Shown: positions 1-6,566, numbered from the stretch's first letter. The stretch: 8,857 bases of DNA from Anaerolineales bacterium (GCA_025056515.1 JANWWB010000384.1:1-8857), one strand, 5' to 3'. The notes: a model not told the origin generated them from the letters alone. Numbers and translations are program-made.

Positions 1-326
1 GTTCGCTGCAACGCCCCCTGCCGATTCCACTGATTATTTTCTTGACCCAATTTGCAACCATGGTCCTAATTGGCCTTTGGCATGGTGTGACTTGGAATTT
101 CGTCCTGTGGGGAGTCTGGCATGGGCTGGGGTTGTTTGTGCACAATCGTTGGTCAGAGTGGGTTCGTCCGCGGCTGATGAATGTTTCAGGACATTCGCAG
201 AGGCTTTTACAGGCAGGTGGTGTTCTGCTGACTTTCCACTATGTAGCGCTTGGATGGGTTTTCTTTGTCTTGCCTCACCCATCGCTCTCCTGGCGCTTTT
301 TTCAGGTTTTGCTGGGAGGGGGATAG
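1..326 (+). CDS. MBOAT-family O-acyltransferase, C-terminal fragment
   Basis: This is the last 107 codons of a membrane-bound O-acyltransferase; the reading frame is open from base 3 and the rest lies left of the window. MBOAT proteins of the DltB/AlgI type pass acyl groups across the cytoplasmic membrane onto cell-surface or exported polymers. The visible segment is strongly hydrophobic and carries the family signature GLWHG (catalytic-type His at 81-83), followed by WGVWHG with a second His at 120-122, the pattern seen near the C terminus of AlgI and DltB. About three membrane segments are visible: one before the first His, one around the second, and one near the end (roughly 219-285). The gene ends in TAG directly abutting the ATG of the next gene, so the two are probably translationally coupled. 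The acyl donor is inferred to be the carrier protein encoded downstream. The family is clear; the substrate is unknown. Confidence 0.9.
   Translation, partial: SLQRPLPIPLIIFLTQFATMVLIGLWHGVTWNFVLWGVWHGLGLFVHNRWSEWVRPRLMNVSGHSQRLLQAGGVLLTFHYVALGWVFFVLPHPSLSWRFFQVLLGGG
315..319 (+). promoter_or_regulatory. Shine-Dalgarno for the SGNH membrane protein
   Basis: GGAGG inside the end of the MBOAT gene, seven bases before the ATG at 327. It supports that start, which follows the TAG stop (324-326) with no gap. Confidence 0.7.
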
Positions 327-1436
327 ATGGACACTCGTTTCTTGCAGAATGTGGTGATCAAAGGGCTAACCTTGTTCCTGGTGATGAACTTTCTGGTGAT
401 GGCCGTTCCATCAGAGATTGGTCGTTTGTCCCTCTACAATGTTTTGTGGGATGGGCGTGTGCGTCTGCCCTTTGGAGAAGACTCACAACGTGCTTACAAT
501 TTGAGTCTGTTCAACCTAGATGCGATGTTCGCTTCGCATGTCATTCATGCTGCGCCGAAAGAGGATGAATATCGTGTCCTGGTATTTGGCGATTCTTCAG
601 TTTGGGGTACGCTCTTGCACCCAGAAGAGACCCTCACCGGCTTGCTAAACGCTGCCGACTTACGCCTCTGCGATGGCCGACCTGTCGTCTTTTACAATCT
701 CGGCTATCCGACGATTTCGTTGACCAAGGACTTGATGCTGCTCGACTATGCCTTGCGTTATCAGCCGGATTTGATTGTTTGGTTGCTGACGTTGGAGGCT
801 TTTCCCCTCGAGAATCAATTGGCTTCGCCGCTGGTGGCGCACAATGCCGAACGAGTGGAAACGCTGATCGCCCGCTATCAACTGCCGTTTGCAATCGATG
901 ACCCAGCATTTGTGCGACCAAAGTGGTGGGAGCGCACGCTTATCGGTCAACGCCGTCCGCTGGCGGACCTGATTCGTCTCCAACTCTACGGTATCCTTTG
1001 GTCGGCAACCGGAATAGATCAAACCTATCCGAGCAATTATCCGCCCGCACAGCGTGATTTTGATGAGGATGTTACCTTTCATGGTCAGGATGGACCACCT
1101 CTCGATGTCTCAAAATTGGCTTTTGATGTCTTGCGAGCCGGAATAGCGGCAGCTGGTGATACGCCTGTCGTTCTGATCAACGAACCGATGCTCATCAGCA
1201 CTGGAAAGAATAGCAATTTGCGTTACAATTTCTTCTACCCGCGCTGGGCTTATGATGAATGGCGGTTTCAAATGCAAGAAATGGCTACCACAGAGGGCTG
1301 GAACTATCTTGATTTGTGGAACTTGGTGCCCGAAACCGAATTTACCAATAGCGCCATTCACTTAACGCCTGCGGGTGAGCGAATGCTTGCGGATGCTGTT
1401 CGAGATTATTTTCTTCAATCTTACCGGTGCCCATGA
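327..1436 (+). CDS. Membrane-anchored SGNH hydrolase-like protein (DltD/AlgX-like role)
   Basis: A 369-residue protein. One hydrophobic segment near the N terminus (about residues 8-27), with no lipobox, suggests a signal anchor that leaves the rest outside the membrane. The SGNH block I motif is present as FGDSSVWG, with the nucleophile Ser at residue 90. A block II-like NLGYPT follows near residue 130. The C-terminal block V has IHLTPAGE with His345, but the usual DxxH Asp is missing: residue 342 is Ser and 341 is Asn. SGNH proteins beside MBOAT genes (DltD, AlgJ/AlgX, PatB types) help transfer or hydrolyse acyl groups on extracellular polymers. Position directly after the MBOAT gene makes such a partner role likely. 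Start ATG 327 is supported by a good Shine-Dalgarno. Family assignment is firm, activity less so because of the missing Asp. Confidence 0.82.
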   Translation: MDTRFLQNVVIKGLTLFLVMNFLVMAVPSEIGRLSLYNVLWDGRVRLPFGEDSQRAYNLSLFNLDAMFASHVIHAAPKEDEYRVLVFGDSSVWGTLLHPEETLTGLLNAADLRLCDGRPVVFYNLGYPTISLTKDLMLLDYALRYQPDLIVWLLTLEAFPLENQLASPLVAHNAERVETLIARYQLPFAIDDPAFVRPKWWERTLIGQRRPLADLIRLQLYGILWSATGIDQTYPSNYPPAQRDFDEDVTFHGQDGPPLDVSKLAFDVLRAGIAAAGDTPVVLINEPMLISTGKNSNLRYNFFYPRWAYDEWRFQMQEMATTEGWNYLDLWNLVPETEFTNSAIHLTPAGERMLADAVRDYFLQSYRCP

Positions 1437-2449
1437 AACACTTAATCCTTTTGTCTCTTCTTGTGGTTTTCCTATCTGCTTGTGCTCAAGCGATTGCTTC
1501 GGCCGTTGAAGATGAGCAAACTGCTGCAACGCCGACTCTCTCCTCCTCTGAAGTTTCCTTGGTTGTCACTCCAACCCCGTTTTTGCCTGCAGAAGAAGCG
1601 ACCTCTACTCCAGCAGTTCAACCTGAAACTACGACCACAACCACGATACCTACCGATGTCTTAGCTGTGCTCCCTACGCCAACACCAACGCTCGACCCGG
1701 TTGCTTGGCAATCTTGGCCTGTAGTGCCGCAGGGAGTTTCGCAGCGTATGCAGGAGGTTTATCAGCGCGGTTTGGCACGTGGCCGAGATCCGCGTCGCTT
1801 CTCCAAAATTGGTGATTGTCAGAATATCCTGCCGTATTTCTTGGGCAGCTTTGATACCGGTGAGTATCGCTTGGGTGAAAAGTATGCCTATTTACAAGCG
1901 ACGATTGACCATTTTGCTGGCTCATGGGGAAGAAAGAGTAATGCCGTAAAAGGCGGCATGAACGTGGCGGCAGTACAAACACTCTATTTTATTGACCCAG
2001 AGCATTGTGGTACCAATCGTTCTCCTATGGTGTGCGAGATTGAAAACCACAATCCTAGCATTGTAATACTTAGTTTTGAGACCTGGTGGGGTGGAAAGCC
2101 GGCAGCAGATTACGAGAGACGTCTGCGTTCGGTGGTGGAGTATGTCCTTTCGCAGGATGTCGTGCCCATTTTAGCAACCAAGGCTGATAACCTCGAAGGC
2201 GACCATTCAATTAACGCGGCGATCGCTCGTGTGGCTGCTGAGTATCAGATTCCGCTATGGAACTTTTGGGCGGCTGTGCAACCACTTCCTGGGCGTGGTC
2301 TGACCGAAGATGGCTTCCATTTGACTGGATTAGGCGCGCCCAATTACTTCGATGATGAGAAAACTATGAAACTTGCTTGGCCTTGGCGCAACCTGACAGC
2401 GCTACAAGCGATTGATGCAGTCTATCGCGCTCTGAATGGCTTGCCCTAA
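1433..2449 (+). CDS. SGNH-like lipoprotein with Thr/Pro-rich linker and GDC in place of GDS
   Basis: A 338-residue lipoprotein. A Lys-containing N terminus and a hydrophobic stretch lead to the lipobox LSAC, with the lipidated Cys at residue 17. A low-complexity Thr/Pro/Ser/Glu-rich linker (about 25-85) holds the following domain away from the membrane. The domain resembles SGNH hydrolases: a block I-like IGDC (residues 127-129 GDC) where GDS is expected, and a canonical block V DGFHLT with Asp293 and His296. The usual GxND of block III is not seen; the equivalent stretch reads SFETWW (Glu216-Trp219). A Cys pair around HCGTN and MVCEI may form a disulfide. The ATG at 1433 overlaps the previous stop as ATGA; a GTG two codons earlier at 1427 is possible, but the overlapping ATG is preferred. 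It is probably an extracellular partner of the acylation operon, either a Cys-nucleophile enzyme or a binding protein that has lost catalysis. Confidence 0.8.
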   Translation: MKHLILLSLLVVFLSACAQAIASAVEDEQTAATPTLSSSEVSLVVTPTPFLPAEEATSTPAVQPETTTTTTIPTDVLAVLPTPTPTLDPVAWQSWPVVPQGVSQRMQEVYQRGLARGRDPRRFSKIGDCQNILPYFLGSFDTGEYRLGEKYAYLQATIDHFAGSWGRKSNAVKGGMNVAAVQTLYFIDPEHCGTNRSPMVCEIENHNPSIVILSFETWWGGKPAADYERRLRSVVEYVLSQDVVPILATKADNLEGDHSINAAIARVAAEYQIPLWNFWAAVQPLPGRGLTEDGFHLTGLGAPNYFDDEKTMKLAWPWRNLTALQAIDAVYRALNGLP

Positions 2450-2463
2450 CAAAATTTTTCACT

Positions 2464-2469
2464 AAGGAG
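2464..2469 (+). promoter_or_regulatory. Shine-Dalgarno for the acyl carrier protein
   Basis: AAGGAG, seven bases before the GTG at 2477. It is the strongest ribosome site within the operon and fixes the GTG start; it fits a need for high carrier-protein output. Confidence 0.75.
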
Positions 2470-2476
2470 TATCCCT

Positions 2477-2722
2477 GTGAGTGAAGAGATTATTGCCAAG
2501 TTAAGTCGCTATATTACCTCCGACATCCTCAAACAACCGAATCGTAAAATTGACCCCGATGAGCCGTTGCTTTCGAGTGGGCTGATTGATTCCTTTCATC
2601 TTGTGGATTTAGCGCTTTTTGTGGAAGACAATTTCGGTGTCCATATCGACGATGCCGAATTGAGCGCTTCTACTTTTGACACCTTGAACCAGCTTGCAGC
2701 TTTTATCCAGCAGCGGAAATAA
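2477..2722 (+). CDS. Acyl carrier protein (stand-alone, DltC-like position)
   Basis: An 81-residue acidic protein of normal carrier-protein length. It has the phosphopantetheine attachment motif GLIDSFHLVDL, with Ser39 as the modified residue, followed by the helix that normally contacts partner enzymes (VEDNFGV). It starts at GTG with a strong ribosome site. The DSF form of the motif is typical of dedicated carriers working with an adenylating enzyme, not of the housekeeping fatty-acid-synthesis AcpP, which usually has DSL. One base separates its stop from the ligase start, so the pair is almost certainly translated together. Inferred role: it is loaded with an acyl group by the downstream ligase and hands it to the MBOAT protein at the membrane, as DltC does for D-alanine. 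The acyl group is not known. Confidence 0.92.
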   Translation: MSEEIIAKLSRYITSDILKQPNRKIDPDEPLLSSGLIDSFHLVDLALFVEDNFGVHIDDAELSASTFDTLNQLAAFIQQRK

Positions 2723-2723
2723 G

Positions 2724-4418
2724 ATGACGAATTTCTCGACTGTTTTGCAACGGCATTATTTTGAGCATCCTGACCAGGTTGCGATTTATCTGATGCATCC
2801 GGGCCAACCTGACCGTCCTGTGACGTATGCCGAAATCATAGCCGGTGCTTCTGGGTATGTAGAGACGTATCGAGCACATGGGATTGCGCCTGGGGATGTT
2901 GTTATCCTGATTCTCCAACATGGCATTGACATGGTCTACGCCTACTTTGGTGCAATCTTGCATGGCGCAATTCCTTCGATTATGCCCTTCCTGACCGAGA
3001 AGCTTTTGCCCGATCGGTATCGCGCCGATTTACAGGCCTTGATTGCGGTAACACAACCAACAGCGATTGTGACCTATCGTGAGTTCGAACCGGAGGTGCG
3101 CGCTGCCCTTAAGCCAGGTCAGGACTCAGTCAAAGCCCTGATCATCAGTGATCAGGCCAAAGGTCCACAGCCACCGACCTTTGAGCGCTTCGCCGGTCTC
3201 CTACGGAAGCCGGAGGAGATTGTCCTGTTGCAACATTCTTCCGGCACGACCGGTTTGCAGAAAGGGGTGGCCCTCTCACATCGGGCGGTGCTGAATCAGT
3301 TAGAAAGTTACGGTCGCGCAATCCGGCTGGGTCCCGGTGATGTGTTTGTCTCTTGGCTGCCGCTTTATCACGATATGGGTTTAATTGCTTGTTGGTTGAT
3401 GCCGATTTTGATGGGGTATCCGTTGGTCTTGATGTCGCCGTTTGACTGGGTGCGTGCTCCGTATCGCCTGTTCCAAGCGGTTTCGAACTACCGAGGGACT
3501 CTCTCTTGGTTGCCCAATTTTGCCTATAACTTTTGCGCCCAGAAGGTGCGTGACCGTGACCTGGAGGGGGTCGACCTATCTTCTTGGCGAGCGGTTTCGA
3601 ATTGCTCCGAGCCGATGCGTTGGGAGAGTCATCAGCTCTTCTACGAACGGTTCGCTCGCTATGGCTTGCGCTATGAGGCGCTCACGACTTGCTATGCCAT
3701 GGCTGAGAATGTGTTCGCTGTTACTCAGGGTGGGATTGATGCGCCGGTCGTCTTTGAAGATGTTGATCGAGAGAGCTTACAGGTCGAGAAGATTGCTCGT
3801 CCTGCGTTTGGCGGCCGCCCTTCGGTCCGTATGTTGGGGGCTGGTAAACCGATTGAAGGGACGTTGGTGCGGATTGTGGATGAAAAAGGACGCACTTTGC
3901 CGGATCGCCATGTAGGTGAGATTGCTCTCAAGAGCAATTGTATGCTTACCGAGTACTATCATCGCCCGGATGCAACAGCCAAAGCCTTTTTAGATGGATG
4001 GTATCTGACCGGCGATTATGGGTATATGGTGGATGGTGAGCTGTTCATCAACGGTCGCAAGAAGGACTTGATTATTGTTGGTGGTAAAAACATCTATCCC
4101 CAAGACTTGGAAATGTTGGCTTATGAAGTGCCCGGCGTCCATCCTGGGCGCGCTTCGGCTTTTGGTATTTTTAATGAAGTGACGGGCACCGAAGATGTGG
4201 TGATGGTGGTCGAGGTTGATACGGACATTCCCGAGGAGCGTGAGAAGATCGCCGAAGCAGTACGCTTGGCGGTCAATCGAGGATCGGCCGTTGTCTTACG
4301 ATATGTCCACGTGGTAGGAAAGCATTGGCTGGTGAAGACTTCAAGCGGCAAAACGGCACGTTCGGCCAATCGAGAGAAATTCTTGAAAGAGATGCAAGAA
4401 AAGGGTCAAGCGTTCTAA
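2724..4418 (+). CDS. Fatty acyl-AMP ligase-like adenylating enzyme
   Basis: A 564-residue member of the ANL (acyl/aryl-CoA synthetase, NRPS adenylation, luciferase) superfamily. Visible motifs in order: ATP P-loop SSGTTGLQKG (172-181; Gln179 where Pro is usual), WLPLYHDMGL (211-220, typical of fatty acyl-AMP ligases), YAMAE (324-328; Ala where Gly is usual), TGD (429-431), GRKKDLIIVGGKN beginning at residue 444, and a C-terminal TSSGK with the adenylation Lys543. Full length, with both N- and C-terminal subdomains. The YHDMGL and KNIYPQDLE wording matches fatty acyl-AMP ligases better than acyl-CoA synthetases or the D-alanine ligase DltA. The family makes an acyl-adenylate and transfers the acyl group to a carrier protein instead of CoA; the carrier gene directly upstream fits this. 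ATG 2724 is chosen; an upstream TTG at 2694 lies inside the carrier gene. Chain length and identity of the acid cannot be read from sequence. Confidence 0.9.
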   Translation: MTNFSTVLQRHYFEHPDQVAIYLMHPGQPDRPVTYAEIIAGASGYVETYRAHGIAPGDVVILILQHGIDMVYAYFGAILHGAIPSIMPFLTEKLLPDRYRADLQALIAVTQPTAIVTYREFEPEVRAALKPGQDSVKALIISDQAKGPQPPTFERFAGLLRKPEEIVLLQHSSGTTGLQKGVALSHRAVLNQLESYGRAIRLGPGDVFVSWLPLYHDMGLIACWLMPILMGYPLVLMSPFDWVRAPYRLFQAVSNYRGTLSWLPNFAYNFCAQKVRDRDLEGVDLSSWRAVSNCSEPMRWESHQLFYERFARYGLRYEALTTCYAMAENVFAVTQGGIDAPVVFEDVDRESLQVEKIARPAFGGRPSVRMLGAGKPIEGTLVRIVDEKGRTLPDRHVGEIALKSNCMLTEYYHRPDATAKAFLDGWYLTGDYGYMVDGELFINGRKKDLIIVGGKNIYPQDLEMLAYEVPGVHPGRASAFGIFNEVTGTEDVVMVVEVDTDIPEEREKIAEAVRLAVNRGSAVVLRYVHVVGKHWLVKTSSGKTARSANREKFLKEMQEKGQAF

Positions 4419-4419
4419 A

Positions 4420-4461
4420 GCAAACGTCCCACGCCCGAGTGATAAAGCGTGGGACGTTTGC
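4420..4461 (+). terminator. Strong hairpin terminator between convergent genes
   Basis: A perfect 15-bp inverted repeat: 4420-4434 pairs with 4447-4461 around a 12-base loop. It begins two bases after the ligase stop. On the + strand it is followed by a short T-containing stretch ending TCTTTT (4465-4470). On the - strand only CTTT follows. It probably terminates the acylation operon and may also stop transcripts of the convergent S1-domain gene, whose stop codon is 26 bases away. Confidence 0.8.
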
Positions 4462-4486
4462 CGGTCTTTTGGAACGGCGTTTGCTC

Positions 4487-5260
4487 TCATTTGTTTGCTA
4501 GATTGTTGAGAGTTCGTGTCAAAATTTCTTCGTGGTCAGAAGAAATGCGATGTTTGCGAACTTTAATCGGCGGTTTTTTGTCTGAACGCTCTTGAGCTTT
4601 TCGAAATGCAAGTTCGAAAGCAGTTGGCTCGGCCTCTTGCTTTTCTTCAATCGGTTCTGGCTTCGGCTCTTCTTGCTTTCGACCTTTGCCTTTTGGCTTA
4701 TTTTTGGGGGGTTCTACCGGCTCGTTTTGGACTTTGGCCAAGATTTCTTCGGGCTTTGGTGTAACAGCCTTGATGCTCAAACGGATTTGGCGCTTGCGCC
4801 GGTCTACACCGATGACCTGAGCTTCCACCTCTTCCCCTTCTTTGAGGACTTCGGAGGGGTGCTTAATGTAATGATGCGAAATTTCGCTGATGTGTACCAG
4901 TCCTGGGCGCTCGGCGCCGATGTCTACAAAGACACCATAGGATTCGATCCGAGCGACTTTCCCTTTGACTGTCATGCCCACCTGAATTTCTTTCCATTCG
5001 AGCGCTAAAGGCTCAATCATGGTTAGTTCGACGCGATCGTCTAGAAGGCGACGAACCCAAACGTCCACCGTTTGTCCAACCTTTAAGAAATCTTCGACTC
5101 GATTGACGGGGTCTTTGCTTATTTGCGAGATGTGAACAACACCAGGGATCCGCTGCCCAATATCAAGCACCGCCCCTGCTAACGTGGTTTTAATGACTTT
5201 GCCTGTCAGTTTTGCTTTAGGTTGCAGCGTGTTTTCTGTCGCCGCTGAGATGTTTTCCAT
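4487..5260 (-). CDS. Stand-alone protein with two S1 RNA-binding domains
   Basis: A 257-residue protein with two S1 (OB-fold) RNA-binding domains: residues about 17-81, with GAVLDIG and GVVHISQIS, and about 96-164, with YGVFVDIGAERPGLVHISEIS. The second is the more canonical copy. After residue 165 comes a highly charged, Pro/Lys/Glu-rich, probably disordered tail (to about 215), then a short helical-looking segment and a basic C terminus. The architecture is shorter than ribosomal protein S1 of Gram-negative bacteria and recalls S1-domain accessory factors of Gram-positive and Chloroflexota genomes that bind mRNA or ribosomes in the cytoplasm; the exact function is unknown. The ATG at 5260 is chosen because GGAG lies seven bases upstream; a TTG at 5290 in the same frame has no such site. 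It is transcribed on its own, away from the acyl-ACP-reductase-like gene and toward the acylation operon. Confidence 0.85.
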   Translation of the reverse strand: MENISAATENTLQPKAKLTGKVIKTTLAGAVLDIGQRIPGVVHISQISKDPVNRVEDFLKVGQTVDVWVRRLLDDRVELTMIEPLALEWKEIQVGMTVKGKVARIESYGVFVDIGAERPGLVHISEISHHYIKHPSEVLKEGEEVEAQVIGVDRRKRQIRLSIKAVTPKPEEILAKVQNEPVEPPKNKPKGKGRKQEEPKPEPIEEKQEAEPTAFELAFRKAQERSDKKPPIKVRKHRISSDHEEILTRTLNNLANK

Positions 5261-5267
5261 AATGTTA

Positions 5268-5271
5268 CTCC
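5268..5271 (-). promoter_or_regulatory. Shine-Dalgarno for the S1-domain gene
   Basis: GGAG on the minus strand (CTCC on the plus strand), seven bases before the ATG at 5260. It decides that start over the upstream in-frame TTG at 5290. Confidence 0.65.
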
Positions 5272-5296
5272 ACTTCTGAATTTTAGCCAAACGATA

Positions 5297-5302
5297 ATTA
5301 TA
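5297..5302 (-). promoter_or_regulatory. -10 promoter element for the S1-domain gene
   Basis: A perfect TATAAT on the minus strand, predicting a transcript start near 5290 and a 5' leader of about 30 bases. No good -35 hexamer is seen 16-18 bases upstream (the sequence there reads CCAAGA), so the call rests on the -10 match and its position. Confidence 0.55.
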
Positions 5303-5464
5303 CCTTATTTTGCGGCCATTCTTGGCGGGATTCGGAACAAGTTTGGAGGATTGCTGGCTGCGTTTGTTATCTTTGTCGGTGATGGAGCTGCAAGGAAAGG
5401 ATCTATCTAGCTGCTCTCCCTTGACCCTATTGAGAAAGAATTTTTCTTTTTACGCCGCTTAATT
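5303..5464. other. Divergent intergenic core, no gene seen
   Basis: Spacer between the two divergent promoters. No convincing reading frame, RNA gene or long inverted repeat was found. The part nearest the right-hand promoter is A/T-rich, with a run of T and A residues at about 5434-5450 that could act as an upstream promoter element. Confidence 0.5.
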
Positions 5465-5470
5465 TATAAT
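5465..5470 (+). promoter_or_regulatory. -10 promoter element for the reductase/signalling operon, probably leaderless
   Basis: A perfect TATAAT whose last base is only seven bases before the GTG start codon at 5478. Transcription would begin at or next to the GTG, giving a leaderless message. No Shine-Dalgarno sequence lies in front of the GTG, which agrees. No good -35 match occurs at normal spacing; the candidates TTGACC (5421) and TTGAGA (5430) are too far away. Confidence 0.6.
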
Positions 5471-5477
5471 ACGCTCT

Positions 5478-6566
5478 GTGGACCGTTTTGCTTTTATTAT
5501 CCATCCCATTGACCCAAAACGGGATGTAAGTCGTAAATACCCTTTGTTGGGCCGTATCTTGACCGAACGGCAAATCGATTTCTTCTCTACGTTTTTCCCT
5601 CCGGTCTATATTTCGGAAATTACCGGCATTCGGTCTCAGACGACTGGTAAGGAAATTGCCGGATGGTTTGTCGCTTGTCCTTATACACCGCGACGTATGT
5701 TGGAACTGCCGGAAAAGACGGTATATCGCAAAATTATTCAGACTGGACGCTTGGCTGAAAAATTAGGCGCTCAAATTCTTGGTCTTGGCGCTTTTACCTC
5801 GGTCGTAGGCGATGCCGGTATTACAATTGCACAGGCATTAGATATTCCGGTGACGACCGGTGATTCATATACGGTCTCGATTGCCGTTCAGGCGCTGCGC
5901 GAAGCAGCCCGGTTGATGGAAATACCCATGTCGACTGCCACGGTAGCGGTTGTAGGAGCTACCGGAGCAATTGGGCGGATCTGTGCCGAGTTACTGGCCG
6001 CAGATGCTGGCAGGCTGCTCCTAATCGGTCGTCGCGAGCAAGCACTCCTGGAGTTGCGAGAACGACTTCTAGGGCAAGCACACGAGGTAAGCTTGAGTGT
6101 CTCGATGGATATTTTGCGAGAGGCAGATTTGATCCTGACGGTTACTAGCGCCATCCATGATGTGATTCGACCAGAAGATCTGCGCCCTGGAAGCGTCGTT
6201 TGTGATGTTGCTCGGCCTCGCGATGTTTCTGCAATGGTCGCGGCTAAGAGAGATGATATATTAGTCATTGACGGTGGTATGGTAGATGTCCCTGGCGAGG
6301 TGGATTTTCACTTTGATTTTGGCTTTCCGCCTGGCAAGGCGTATGCTTGCATGGCCGAAACCATGATTCTGACTTTAGAAGGTCGGTTTGAAGATTATAC
6401 TTTGGGCAAGCAAATCAGTCGCTTGAAAGTGGATGAAATAACCCAATTAGCTGAAAAACACGGCTTTCGCTTGAGCGGATTTCGTTCATTTGAACGCGAA
6501 GTGACAGAAGAGCAAATCGAAAACGTTCGCAGACGCGCAAGGCTGGCGCGTCAACAACGCCATTGA
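5478..6566 (+). CDS. Long-chain acyl-ACP reductase-like NAD(P)H-dependent oxidoreductase
   Basis: A 362-residue protein whose full length resembles the cyanobacterial acyl-ACP reductase (AAR) family, which reduces acyl-ACP to fatty aldehyde. An N-terminal domain has a TGKEIAGWFV segment and LGLGAFTSVVGDAG, matching the TSI/TTG region of AAR. A Rossmann fold follows with VVGATGAIG (Gly160, Gly163, Gly166) for NAD(P)H binding. Near the C terminus is AYACMAETM with Cys291, aligning with the Cys that carries the acyl intermediate in AAR, followed by the family's LEG and LAEKHGF wording. Similar proteins are often annotated as shikimate-dehydrogenase-like or predicted amino acid dehydrogenases; the retained Cys argues for acyl-ACP chemistry. 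The start is GTG without a ribosome site, just after a -10 box. A response regulator follows after 12 bases. Homology is fairly sure; the real substrate in this organism is inference. Confidence 0.8.
   Translation: MDRFAFIIHPIDPKRDVSRKYPLLGRILTERQIDFFSTFFPPVYISEITGIRSQTTGKEIAGWFVACPYTPRRMLELPEKTVYRKIIQTGRLAEKLGAQILGLGAFTSVVGDAGITIAQALDIPVTTGDSYTVSIAVQALREAARLMEIPMSTATVAVVGATGAIGRICAELLAADAGRLLLIGRREQALLELRERLLGQAHEVSLSVSMDILREADLILTVTSAIHDVIRPEDLRPGSVVCDVARPRDVSAMVAAKRDDILVIDGGMVDVPGEVDFHFDFGFPPGKAYACMAETMILTLEGRFEDYTLGKQISRLKVDEITQLAEKHGFRLSGFRSFEREVTEEQIENVRRRARLARQQRH

Noticed and set aside
77..568. A 163-codon plus-strand frame crossing the MBOAT/SGNH junction
   Set aside because: It overlaps two well-supported genes in another frame and its translation has no family resemblance.
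660..1082. A 140-codon minus-strand frame opposite the SGNH membrane protein
   Set aside because: Fully inside a convincing SGNH gene and without domain-like features.
2694..2723. An upstream TTG start for the acyl-AMP ligase
   Set aside because: It would place the first ten residues inside the carrier gene; the ATG at 2724, one base after the carrier stop, is the natural coupled start.
2724..4418. Calling the adenylating enzyme a D-alanine ligase (DltA)
   Set aside because: The operon layout resembles dlt, but the YHDMGL, GRKKDLIIVGGKN and YPQDLE motifs and the 564-residue length fit fatty acyl-AMP ligases; DltA is shorter and has different wording.
5421..5435. TTGACC and TTGAGA as -35 elements for the promoter at 5465
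   Set aside because: Their spacing to the -10 box is about 38 and 29 bases, far outside the usual 16-18.
5435..5449. A small inverted repeat AAAGAA/TTCTTT upstream of the reductase gene
   Set aside because: Six A/T-rich pairs around a three-base loop are easily met by chance in an A/T-rich promoter region; no second copy or operator symmetry was seen.
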